A stretch of 64,000 nucleotides of DNA, from positions 62,001-126,000 of the forward strand of contig NW_025954976.1 of assembly GCF_022376445.1 (NCBI RefSeq). The letters run 5' to 3'. The notes below the pieces were generated by a model, which ran no database searches, was not told the DNA's origin, and worked only from the letters and a program-made list of their open reading frames with translations. The number at the start of each line of letters is the position of its first letter. Within the stretch, counting starts at the first letter, position 1. The stretch comes from Fomitopsis serialis. Lineage: Eukaryota; Basidiomycota; Agaricomycetes; Polyporales; Fomitopsidaceae. The position numbers and the translations under genes are program-made. Positions 22,365 to 33,600 of this stretch are shown piece by piece.

Positions 22365-25300
22365 ATGTCGGACGACAGCTCGACACCCTCTCGACCGCCT
22401 ACACCAGTTGCCGAGCTACCATCGTCGTCCCAAGTTCGACCATACCGCTTCACATGGGATCCGACATCAGCACGCAAGACAGGCCCTGGGAGTGTCTCGG
22501 CCACTACAGAAGGGCACGCAGATTACTTCGGCAATGCGACGCCGTATGACCTGTACGGTAACGCGTCGTTGGCATCTCTACAGCTCGGAGCTCTACCAGC
22601 AGAATGGAGTAGCGCGAAGCATGGGTTCCACGGTACGTTTACGAACGCCTTGCTGGCGTAGTGCGACTCATCGTCTACAGCGATCTCCACTGTCGTGAAT
22701 AGCCCTCAGAGACGCTCTGCACCTCCCAAGGCGCACTCCAGCCTTCCCTCTGTACCTCCAGCCGACCTGCCGCGCGTACGCCGGAAGGACTTCGACGCGT
22801 ATTGCACGCAGTAGGCCCCGAATGGGAGCGCTTAAGCATAACGCAGAGCTGGGTCGAGAAGGCACTGCGCAGTTGCCTACGACACCTCGGCCGTCAGGTT
22901 CCTTCGATGACAATGACCTCCCGCGGACACCCCGTGCTCAATCAGGCCGGGCGCCGCCTCCGCTCGAGAGCGTACCCCAGGTGTTCTTTGACCCCAGCTT
23001 CAACCTCGGAGACCCCCGCATATTCAATGCTGTCACGGAGCAAGGAGAGAACGGCGATTCAGCAGACGCAGACCCCTCGGCACTCTCGTACTCGCTACCT
23101 CTACTCGAGAAGCTCTCGCACCACGCGGACACGATAGAACAACACCTTGTGCGCGAGATCTCCGTTCGCTCGACGTCGTTCTTCGCCGCGCTATCCAACC
23201 TCCAAGACCTGCAAACCGAGTCCGAGCAGTGTCTAGATCGGATCGGGAAGCTGCGTGGCTTGCTGAAGGATGTGGACGAGAAGGGAGCAAGGAAAGGGTT
23301 GGAGGTCGTCCGAAGGGAGTGCAAACTGCGGAACATGGATTCGGTGAAAGAGGGCGTGAAGGTAGTAGGAGGTGTCGTGGACATGATGGGTGTCGCAAAG
23401 AGCCTGGTCGCGGCAGGACAGTGGGGAGAGGCGTTGGATGTCATCGACGAGCTGGACCGGTTATGGGATGCTGATTCCACCGCGCAGTTGCCCACAAGCA
23501 AGCCTAGCGCAGAGCCGTCTAGGCCAGCAGTACCTTCTCGACAGGGTACCCGTTCCCCACTACCGCCGGTCCCCGAATCACCACCGGAAAGCCCGAAGCC
23601 TCCGTCAAGACCTGCTGTCCACATACCTCTATCTTCGCTCAAGGCCTTCACCTCTCTACCTGCACACCTTCGCGCGCTCACCATGGACATCACTTCTGCA
23701 CTAACCTCCGAGTTTGTTAGTGTACTACGGCTGGACCTCGTTGAGCGCGTCGACTCCGATGACCTGGAGCCGAGAAAGGATAACCCAGACGTGTCCTTGA
23801 AAGACAGGATAAGGCCGTTGCTGCAGTCATTGGCGCGGACCAAGGGCGTGCAGGAGGCTGCGGTGTCCTGGAGGGAGGTCGTCATGGCAGAAGTGAGGAG
23901 CATGATGAGGCGAGTAAGTGCCGCTAACCATTCGATGTCCTTCCTGAACTTACTGACGCATCTTCTTAGCGAATACCTGCTTCAGACCTCGAAGAGGATG
24001 GGAAGACGTGAGTCTTACGCGCGATGGCTCATTACGTGAAGTGCCTGAAGTGATCTTTTCAGGTCATCACTTGCCGATGAGCTGCGAGCCATGTCGCAGC
24101 CTGCTTTTATGGACCTTGCTCGTATGATGTACAGAAGCCTTCTTCGGTGTATCGGAAGATTATATCGAGAGGGCAGCATCATCCTAGAAGTCTTGCAGGC
24201 CATTCGGTGAGACTCTCGCTCGATAGTTTCAACATCTCATTGACTGTTAGTTGAGGTCCCCGAAGGCATCGGTTGACGTGGCCGCTCTCCAGGAGGAGCT
24301 GTCAGGCATTCTGTCTTCGGCCGCAGAATTAGCTCATACACGGGCATCTAGAGTGGTTGCTCTGCGTGGGGAGCAGCATGCCTCTCTGGACCTGCCGAGC
24401 TTCGTAACCCTGTTCAACGAGTCGTGGGTTTTCGTCGTCGAATCAGAGAAGATCTGCTGTCGCATGATCGTCGGCCTCCGGGGTACGATGATCAGCCAGG
24501 TTCGTCTAATGTGACTACTGCGGTTCTAGCGGAAACTCAGGTATATTGAATGCAGGCGAAGACGTTCTTGCAAACCTTCCACCAGGCACATATATCTCAT
24601 TCTGCAAAGCTGGTTGAGGACGAACAGTGGAACGCAGCAGAAGTGGCGCCTTCAATTCAGCGAATTGTCGACCTCCTTGTCGACGCTTCCATCTCAGACC
24701 CACCAGATCTCCTACTCAATCGCCCCCCTGAAACACCGCACCCTTCATCTCCTCTCCTCTCTCCATCTGCGCTATCGCCACAGCCTACACTCTCACATCG
24801 GCCCGCATCCCCTCTTCCGTCACCAAACTTCCCTTCCGTGCGCCCCTCCGCGTCGCGCACGAGCACGCGACGCTCGAGTGGACCAGGCAAACACCTGCAC
24901 ATCGAAGATCGGGCGTACTTCGCGGTAGGTGCGACGCTCGAGGTGCTCGTCGTTCTCGCGGATTACCTCAAGATCATCATCAACCTCGAAATGCTCACTA
25001 CGGAAACCATGAGCCGCGTGATCGAGCTCTTGAAGGCGTTCAACTCGCGCACTTGCCAGGTCGTCTTGGGTGCGGGTGCCATGCGCTCTGCAGGGCTCAA
25101 GAACATCACTGCCAGGCATCTTGGTGAGCATTGGCGGGATCCTACCTACTGCGCTGCATATATTGATCGACGGAATGCCAGCCCTTGCATCTCAGTCGTT
25201 GTCTATCGTTATATCGCTCGTCCCATATATCCGGGAGACGTTCCGGCGCCATCTCAGTCAGAAGCAGGCGGTCATGCTTGTAGAGTTTGACAAGCTGAAG

Positions 25301-26493
25301 AGGGTATGTAAAAACTTCCCTCCATTACACCGGATCCTCACCGCGTCTGTACGCTGTGCAGGATTACCAAGAGCACCAGAACGAGATACACCAGAAGCTG
25401 ATTGCGATCATGGGTGACCGCCTCAGTGCCCATATCAAGTCTCTTCATGTCAGTCTGCCTCTCTCCCGTTTCAAAGCCCACTGGATGGCGTATGCTGACT
25501 GCGTGATCCGCGTGTCTGTTCGGCTTGCCATATGTAGGACGTGAAGTGGGACGTGCCAAGGACGGCGGTGTCAATGACTATATGGAAGTCATCGTCAAGG
25601 ACACGGTCACGTTGCACAAGGTGCTCTCGCGGTATCTGTCAGGTTCCGTAGTCGAGGTGCGTGTATCAGCATTGCGTATGCCATTCTGTCCGGCTGAGAC
25701 GTAAGTGCAGTTCGTGATGACCCAGGTGTTCGCGGGCATCAATCACCGGCTCTCGGAGGAGTACACCAAGATTGAACTGCCATCACAAGAGGCGAAGGAG
25801 AGGTGCGCTCGCATTCGCTCAGCCTACCTATCGCAGGGTAACCTTTCTCGGCCCATTGGCCAAACAGACTACTCGCGGATGCGCGTTACCTCCACCAGAA
25901 GCTTACGGGCCTCAAGAATGTGGGCGCTCCCACCGCCATGCTTGAGATCATCGTACAAGAGAAGCCCGTCAGAGTTCCTACACCGGCCGCGCACGAGGCC
26001 GCGGCACCACAGCCTACGACCCAGCGATTCAAAGGTATCCTTCAGCGAACGAACAGCAAGCGGACGTCCCTTCTCTCACCCAACCCCATACCGGTACCCG
26101 TTTTAGAGAAACCGCTTCCGACCCGACCCCACCGCCTGTTGCGCCGTCCCCGGATCCAGACGCGAAATTGCTGCCGGTAGCGCTGACATCCGCGTCGCGG
26201 TCAGAGGACGCGCTTGCGATGACACAGTCGCCATCTGCCTCGCAGGTAGACATATCGACGCCTAATGGTCAGGGCGATAGTGCTCCGTCGACAGCGGAAG
26301 ATGCGCCTGTTGAGGGACCTCCCCGGATGCCCCATCAAAACCGCTCTCTCCTGCCGCGGTACCACTGCCCGCGTCATCGCCCTTACCCACGCCCACGCCC
26401 TTCAGCGAGAAGCAGCAGCCGGGGGTGCCGATGCAGAATGGCGACAACCTGAACGGGGATGCTACCGCGGGAAGAGAGGCTCCCGTTGCGTAG
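22365..26493 (+). CDS. VPS54: VPS54, GARP tethering complex subunit
   Basis: Large subunit of the Golgi-associated retrograde protein complex, which tethers endosome-derived vesicles at the trans-Golgi. The ATG at 22365 opens MSDDSSTPSRPPTPVAEL, a disordered N-terminus. The helical tethering region follows: YSLPLLEKLSHHADTIEQHL, VREISVRSTSFFAALSNL, LQTESEQCLDRIGKLRGLL, EGVKVVGGVVDMMGVAKSLV. The Vps54 C-terminal domain comes later (HIEDRAYFAVGATLEVLVVL, ADYLKIIINLEMLTTETMS, FRRHLSQKQAVMLVEFDKLK, RYLSGSVVE, FAGINHRLSEEYTKIELPSQ). The tail is Pro/Ser-rich and ends in a TAG at 26491-26493. About ten introns, so roughly 1,150 residues. Single T losses near 22803 and 22833 and two or three more indels towards the C-terminus (about 25553, 26095 and 26340) break the frame. 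A decayed copy of its 5' end lies at 29081-29173. Confidence -1.
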
Positions 26494-27404
26494 CGTGGGG
26501 GACTACTTTGCTACAATCGTTCACTTTAGTATACTTTTAATAACGTCTACATCTGGAATGGTATAGTTGCTTTCTTCATTCCCAGTTGTGCAGATTTACG
26601 CACACGCTTCGCCCGAGGATATACGACGCGCCGCAGGGGCGAAAGGAAGTACTCAGAAATTTACCGATCGAGTAAGTGGGTTTATTGCAGCTGCTGGCCT
26701 ACTTCGCCCTACTCTGCCCCACTCACGTTTGGCAATATTCGGCGCGCTGCACGAGTGCATGAGCTTGGAGGGTTAGTTGATATAATATGTAGTACCCGTT
26801 TTGTGATACCGGGGCGCACGACAAACCAGTGGACTTCCGATGATCCCGGGCCTTCAATATTGTCAATGGTACCGGTCTTGTATGCGTCCGAACGAACTCT
26901 TTGTGGACGCTCGCCAAGGCACTGGATCCGGGTGAGTACTAGGAGTTGGTCGGCGCGAGCACACCGGTTGCATTTGCGCAACCATTGACAGAAGCGGGAG
27001 CCTACAGAGGACGATCGCGTACGAGCAAGAGACGAGAGCGACGCATTGGAGGCCCATAGTCACGCGCGCACGGTGGAGAATTCTCTGTTAGTTACCTCAC
27101 ATTGTTAGCCTCATATACCTATGTATTCCCGTTTACACATCCTGGGATGTGTTCTACGGCTGTCCGGGACACCCAGCGCATGAAGGCCAAACACTAAGAC
27201 AAGACAAGCCAACTTAAGTATGATCGAGGCCGCCTTCGAGGTCGACCTTGGCGACCGGAGTAGATGCATACGACTTCGTCACTGCTGTACAACCACTTTA
27301 GTACACATTCAACATTCAAGCCTTACAACGAGTCCACGCGATTAGCATACATTCTGTTCCACACCACACATTCGTCCTTCTGCTGGTACAACCTATCGGG
27401 CACC
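26494..27404. other. Convergent intergenic region, VPS54 / LEA-like 1
   Basis: About 900 bp. Short open frames (for example 26567-26776) match nothing I know and have no supporting splice signals. It should hold two 3' UTRs. Confidence -1.
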
Positions 27405-28085
27405 TCACCATCCCCCCTCGCGTTCGCCCTCCTGCTTGCCCTGGTCGTAAGAGCCCTCAACGTTATCGCCGAAGCGCTCGACGCCTTCGGCCTGCAAAGG
27501 CGTTAGTTGATTCTCGCGCATGATGGACACGGAAGACACGGACCTTCCTCGCGGCCCAGCCAATCGCACCCCCGATAGCACCTACGATGCCCTCGCCGAC
27601 GTCCTTCACGTCGCGCTCCGCCGAGCCAACCTTGCCCACCGCGTCAGACACAACTCACGGCCCGCGCTGTCAGGCGCACCTCGTCACCGGCCCATCGCGC
27701 CGCGTTGTACGGCGCGTTCTCGACGCCCTGGACGGCCTCGCGCCCAAAGTTGTCGACGTCCTGGCGCGCCTCGCGCCCGAACTGGTCGAAGCCCTGGCGG
27801 GTGTCGCGCCCGAAGTCATCCACGTCCTCGCGCGCGTCGCGCCCGAAGTTGTCCACGTCCTGGCGCGTGTCCCGGAAGTCCTGGCGCGTGTCGCGGTACT
27901 CGTCGCGCACGTCGTTGTCGAAGCGGCGCGCGTCGCCCTCTACGCCGCCGACCTGTGGGTACGATCGGTGCAGTGAGGTGCGCGATCGGTGGTCAGATCT
28001 GTGAGGCCGTGTATGGTGTAGAGGACGAAAGGGGGCGCACCTGGCGGCCAGTCCAGTTGGCTGCGTCGTCGAATTCACGGTCCAT
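27405..28085 (-). CDS. LEA-like hydrophilic protein with 11-residue repeats, copy 1
   Basis: Small, highly charged protein of about 160 residues with no signal peptide. The ATG at 28085 opens MDREFDDAANWTGRQ; exon 1 is 28041-28085 and exon 2 starts at 27952. Exon 2 encodes 11-residue repeats on the pattern VDNFGRDARED / VDDFGRDTRQG / FDQFGREARQD / VDNFGREAVQG, preceded by more loosely matching units (RDTRQDFRDTR). A 33-nt DNA periodicity matches (plus strand about 27740-27900). Then a Gly/Ala segment (GEGIVGAIGGAIGWAAR) and the end YDQGKQEGEREGGW. Amphipathic 11-mers are typical of group 3 LEA proteins, which coat membranes or protect proteins during drying; here that is inference. The copy at 29512 shares both ends and the intron positions. 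Product and role are otherwise unknown. Confidence -1.
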
Positions 28086-29080
28086 AGTGTTGTGAGCGTG
28101 GTGCGGGTTGGGTACTGAGTGAATGTATGAGACGCAGAGGGTGAGGGCGTGAGGCCGGTGTGCGGGGTATTTGAAGGCGACGGGGCCGGGCACTGCACGT
28201 CGCCGCCGCCAAGCCATCGCAGACGCGCTAAGCAAGGCAATTCCCGATCGTCGTCTGTGTTTGCCACAGCCGCGACTTGACCGCGACAACCGTTTGCATC
28301 GTTGGCTCGCCGCTCGCAGGTCCTATGTACCTGATCTTGACTCACTGTTCTGCGTAAACTGCCTGCATGGACTACAAGGAGAGACCAGAGAAGATCATAC
28401 CAATTTAGGGGCATGCGTTCTCAGTGGTACGTTGACGCTGTTCGACTGAGACATCGCCGTAGTCCAACGTGCAGATTGTCATCCAGCGGTCCAGAGGTCT
28501 TGCAACAGTACTGCGATATGACTTGATATTAGCCTCCGAGTCCAGCGCTCGCGACGCATGCAGAACAGCGTCACGGTCGTGCCACCATAAGGCGAACAAC
28601 CCACATGAGCACTCCAGCCATGCTCGACGATCCAATTATCGGTGCGTACCCCCGCATTCAGACCTTCCATTCGCTAGCCGTGGCGAGATTGCGACCTCAA
28701 TGTGAAGTTCGGCGGATGGAATGCTTCTCGGTCCCGAGTTCTCTGCAGCCGCTCACGGAACTCGAGAGCCTAGTCCGTCGCCCTGGAACGCGCGATCCAC
28801 CTGCATAAACGGGGTCGTCCTGCGTTTGCGGTGCGATGTATGTATAGGTCTGGACTTGCGCTTCGTCCAAGATTCCGGGCGTGATGGGTAGGTCGGGCTT
28901 AGGTGTGGTGCTTGTTTGGTTCCGGAACCAATACTGAGAGTACTGAGTACTGCAGTGATTGGTGCGCATAGTCTCCGTTGCAATGCACACCCTCTTCCGC
29001 CGCACATTCAGCGTGACTGCACCAAACGGCCCGGGTCCTCAATTTCAACGACGACTGTCTCATGGTCCGAATGCAATCAT
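28086..29080. other. Intergenic within the duplicated segment
   Basis: Upstream region of LEA-like gene 1 plus the unit boundary. It carries one copy of a repeated segment (28715-28864). A minus-strand frame across 28697-29005 (for example DEAQVQTYTYIAPQTQDDPV) could be a remnant exon, but I cannot connect it to a gene. Confidence -1.
28715..28864. repeat. Duplicated segment, copy A
   Basis: About 150 bp beginning GATGGAATG and ending GGTCTGGACTTGCGCTTC, diverged but recognisably similar to 30541-30680. Shared blocks include CGAGT..CTGCAGCCGC and GGGGTCG. It lies 630 bp upstream of LEA-like gene 1; copy B lies 593 bp upstream of LEA-like gene 2. Confidence -1.
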
Positions 29081-29173
29081 CCGCTTCACATGAGATTCGA
29101 CAGTGATCTGCTTAGCAGACCCTGGCAGCGTCTCGGATCGTTACATACCAGCTGCGTGGAGTAGCGCGAAGCA
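29081..29173 (+). pseudogene. Relic of the VPS54 5' end
   Basis: Bases 29081-29136 align without gaps to 22445-22500 in VPS54 (56 nt, with CCGCTTCACATG and GTCTCGG at the two ends). Bases 29146-29173 align to 22594-22621 (28 nt, ending GGAGTAGCGCGAAGCA). The 93 bp between these blocks in VPS54 are reduced to 9 bp here. It has the same orientation as VPS54, cannot encode the domain, and is far too short to function. Together with the LEA-like pair it marks an old tandem duplication. Confidence -1.
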
Positions 29174-29511
29174 CATAAAAGTGCTTGCCGTTCTGTTATG
29201 GTACGCAAAAGAGACTAGCCTACCCACCCTCGCTGTTGCCGTCAACCCTTCCCAGACGTGCTGACTTCAAGCAATGCACCTGCCCGAACGTCCTTGCTCC
29301 ATCGCAACCTTACTCACGTATTTACAGATTCCTGCGCCCGACTTGGCAAATGCATGGTCACCGGTTCCCTCAGCATGCAGTTTCACAAAGGTACCGTCCA
29401 TAATTGGTTATTGTACATACATTTCCGTCCTTCCGATACATTTCCCGAGATGCTCGAGCTTCGCACCTAGCTCCCCCAAACTCGCTCTCAATGCCCATGC
29501 GCGCGGGCCGC

Positions 29512-29948
29512 TCACCACCCGCCTTGCTGCTCGCCCTGCTGCACACCCTGGTCATACGAGTTGTCGACACCACTGCCAAAGTTCTCGACGTCGCGGACCC
29601 CATCTCCGATGTCCCGTCCGACATCGGTCACACCGTGGGCCACATCTCCGGCCTGCCAGAAAGATCAAATCCGTGTCAGCTCGTCCGCCGTCGGGATAAG
29701 TGGAGGCGAGCGGCATGACCGACCTGGTCGCCCGCCCAGTGCGCGGCGTCATCGGGGGCATCGGCGACGTGCTGGACACCGTCGTCGAACGCGTTGTTGA
29801 CCGAGTTGTCGAAGCGCTGCACGTCGCCCTCGGCGCCCCCGACCTACCACACCGTCCGGCTGTCAGCTCTAAGGCTGCCTTGCTCGACGAAGGACGGTAC
29901 GTCTACCTGCTGGCCAGACCAGTTCGCCCCGTTATCGAAGTCGCCCAT
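29512..29948 (-). CDS. LEA-like hydrophilic protein, copy 2
   Basis: Paralogue of the gene at 27405-28085, shorter at about 105 residues. The ATG at 29948 opens MGDFDNGANWSGQQ, matching MDREFDDAANWTGRQ of copy 1, and is followed by an intron at the same place. Exon 2 reads VGGAEGDVQRFDNSVNNAF then DDGVQHVADAPDDAAHWAGDQ, so only traces of the 11-mers remain. The last exon (AGDVAHGVTDVGRDIGDGV, VENFGSGVDNSYDQG) ends QQGEQQGGW, parallel to EGEREGGW of copy 1. The conserved ends and divergent middle suggest that the termini carry the family function. No signal peptide or membrane segment. Confidence -1.
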
Positions 29949-30540
29949 TGTCTTGCGAAGGTGCTGGTGGTTGCGGGAGGTAGGGTAGAGTGGCAGAGGA
30001 AGCTGGAGATGGTGAGAGATAGAACCCGACTGCAGTGTCACTTATACTGGTCGCGAGACTTGCTCGTTCAGGAGGGAGGGCTAATTATAGACCATTGCAT
30101 CATGGCTATAGGTGCTAGCGCAGGTCTACTACTGGACACCGACTCGCTATTCTACATGGTCCGACAGACTCCGAGCAAAGACAGAAGACGTTCGAACGGT
30201 GTTCGCCAATATCGCAAAGTCGGCGCGGTGTCCGGTCGGATGCACTGTCGTCGCGCACGCGCCTCAGGCGCTGCCCGGTGAGTCCGTGGAACGCGCAATA
30301 TGCACGTCGTCCGTGTTCATCTGTGTTCATCGATGCTCCCAGCGCGCCAAAAGACGAACGTGCAAAACCCAGCGCTGGCCGCTGCAAGACGTTACCGTAC
30401 TTGTCGTGGATATACGAAGTATCCGATGGATGCGTCCGACCGCACACGATCGACGATTCGTTACCGCTCCTTGCATGCCCTCGCATTCAATGTTCCCATT
30501 GGTGAGCTGTGTCAATGATCGCCTGGCGGTCTTGAGTTTT

Positions 30541-30680
30541 GATGGAATGGGAGTCCACTCGTTCTCGAGTGTCCCGCAGCCGCCCTGGGTCGAAGAACCC
30601 CAGATCCCACCTTAAAGCTTGATCAAAGGGGTCGCTGACGATGTTTGATGTTGTGGTTTGTAGGTCTGGCCTTGCGCTTC
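30541..30680. repeat. Duplicated segment, copy B
   Basis: Starts GATGGAATG and ends GGTCTGGCCTTGCGCTTC, matching 28715-28864 in order and approximate spacing. It forms the far end of the second duplicated unit, upstream of LEA-like gene 2. Confidence -1.
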
Positions 30681-33600
30681 TGAAAAACGTTTGAGGGACG
30701 AACGTGAGGCCTTGAGGGGCAGCACGCGCTCGGGCTGTCGGACACCACTTGCAGATGTATGGCGAGTCTATGCATGATCAGTGCTCGCCAGCGCATTTCA
30801 GACCACCGACCGAGTCACTACACGTGTATCAGGGTTCGCTGTGTTCGCCGTCGTATTTGAGGACGATTCTATCTGTATTCATCGGGCGGGTATTCACACG
30901 AAAGCTTGGCCCGAGATCAGAACTCGGTCGCAGATCAGCATGAATATGCGTTACACTGTACCTCACTAGAACAGGGTCGACGTCGACGAGACAGACACGA
31001 GTCCTTGTGGAATAATCAATGGTGGTATCATTGCTGGCCCTGCGGAACACTCGTCGTGCAGCCCTGCACGTCGCAGATCTACGCTACGCAGGCACGAGCA
31101 ATGAGTTAGCGATTATCGCGCCCGGTGTCGCCGACCTGCCATGGAAGAACGTGACATTAATTCATGCGAGATAAATGGTCACGTCGGACTCGAGGTGTAT
31201 TCAGCTTAGCGAAGACGGCTGTGTAGTCTACCCTAATCTTCTGGGAAGTACACCGGGAGCACGGAGATGGCGATGCGACACGGGAATGCACGTCCGAGTA
31301 GCACAATCAACGATAATGATGCTTGAACAGTGCTCTGCTCTGCTCAAGCGTCACTATCAAGACAGGCCCGGCACGCGAACTCACCTTCCCGACATCCTGT
31401 ACAATGGTTGTGGGCTGTCAACATCTCGCCGGCCCGGGGCACAGCGACGTCATCGCCGTCCATGCTGTCGACTGCTACGATATGTAGCCACGAGCTTATC
31501 TGAGGGGTTGATTAATTCGCAGGCAAGACGGGGAAGAGTGGGGACCTGGCCCGACTGTCTGGGACAATATTGTGCACCACTGACAGCCTTCGTGAACGTT
31601 TGAACGCAGACGATGAGGCTTTGAGTGTCACTCACAGGCGCAGGTGCACGGGGACGACATCTTCACACACCAGTGCGCCCACCACAACTCACGGGTACAC
31701 CGTGGCAGGGCATTGAGTCCGCGTTGCCGCCGGCCGGGCGCGCTGTCCTGTCGACGCCATGATCTCTGTAGACGACCGACGGATCCGCCTCACTGCGCAG
31801 GCCCGCTCGTTCGCGGGTGCAGTTGGAGCAGCGTTTGAATAGAGCGCTGTAGGTCCGCGGGCGATCGCGAGGACACGCCCGTCTTCAACCGCGTTCACAT
31901 GACACGCCGGCGGCCTGGAGCACGCACAAGTGGACGGTGGGGACGCCCAGACAGGAAGGTGTCGTGAAACGACGTACGTCACCATGGCCACGGGACCAGG
32001 CCAGCGATGCGGCGACCAAGGACGACAGACGGCCGCCACACGCGCAAGAAAACGGATGAGCGGGTTCCCGCCATCGAGCCTTCACTGCGACACCGGCACT
32101 TGGTCCAGTTCTTCCGTGGGGGTTCCCTGCGGACGACGGGGCCTGCATGTTGGCTACTGGGGCCTGAGGACTGTGGCGGTATGGTGTACGCGGGAAAAGG
32201 CTAGCGTACGTACCAGTTTGAAAACATCAGTGAAATACAATGCGTGCACGCTCCATGGTGAGAGCGAGCTGTCATGCTCACGCATGGTGAAGCTGCCTGT
32301 GGCGGTCTGGTCTGTCACGTAGACTGGAAATTCGAGAGCTCTGGGGCTCACAACAACGTCATGGTTACGCTGGTCGCAGTGGTCTGTTGTCCACTCCCGT
32401 TGCCTGGCTCGACAAGGCGGCCGCGCCGGCGGTGATGCATTGATGCCGGTGTCGTAGTCCTGGTCCCCTTCCGCCGGTCTTGTATGTTCGTGTCACGTAC
32501 CAGCATAACAACAACAACATTGCCGGAAATCCGGGTTCGAAGAAGAAACGGCGCATGTGTGGCGTGACGCGTCCGAGTATGTGGATGAGTCGAGGCCCGG
32601 ATCGCTGCGTCTGTCGAACAAAAGCGTGATCCCACTAACCTACGCAGAAACAGAATGAGCGTATCACGACTCACCGTCGTCCCGCTCGCCGTCGCCTCAG
32701 ATCAGTCAAATGCACCACCGAGGCGAGACCACACCGGGCGATGCAGTGCCAGTGGACGCGAGAAGTCGATTCACGTCGATGTGACACCGGTAGTCGCGAG
32801 AAGCTGGACGACAATGGCGGGAATGAGCATTGTTCGCCGGATATGGGAGCGCGGTGCCCAGTGAGGCAGCGATCGAGAAGGGCGCGAAGAAAGTTCCAAG
32901 CATGGAGGGCGGTCGCGCCTCGGACTCGCAGGCGGCGTCCATGCGGTGGCACGGGCAGGTATGGAAGGCGCGCGCCGTGCGGGGCTCAGATCCCGGAGAT
33001 CTGCCGTCCCTTCGGTGGGCCCTGGACGTGCTTCTGTGATCGAAGCGATGGTACACACTGTGCAGTGCACAGTACCGTCGTAGTGATTCGCCATATAGAT
33101 TCGGACCGTAGAAATGCCTACGAGTGCAAGTCGTTTCTTAGCTTCTAAAAAACTTACAGTTCACGCATACCGGTATGACAGACCTGGCACCGGCGGAAGT
33201 GCGGTATGATACCTTTCACAGTCAGGCAGTCTGTCAGCCATCGTCAGAACTAGTGTACTGACAAGTAGCGTAGTTGGCAGACAGCTTCGACGCGTACGAG
33301 AACTGATAAATGCAGTGCAAGGCGGTGGATTGCGTGCATACCACACGTATGGCGAATATCCTCGATATATGCGGTCCACAGTGTGCCACGCAGTGCATCT
33401 TTCGAGAACTCATATGGTACCACTGGGACGACCCGCGCCTGCTTACTCATAATTATGGGTGCTTCCGTGAAGAGCTAGTGACCTACGAAGAAGCGGCCAA
33501 GACGGTGGATGATCAAGTCCTCACTGGCATCGCGCAACCTTGTCTGACGCCGAGTAGCGCATTCACAGTCATCTCAGACCACCGGTGCACCCTTGACTGG

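Noticed and set aside
27520..28095. Plus-strand Arg/Pro-rich open frames across the LEA-like gene
   Set aside because: Antisense shadow of the 33-nt repeats; the minus strand has the 11-mer periodicity, splice sites and paralogue.
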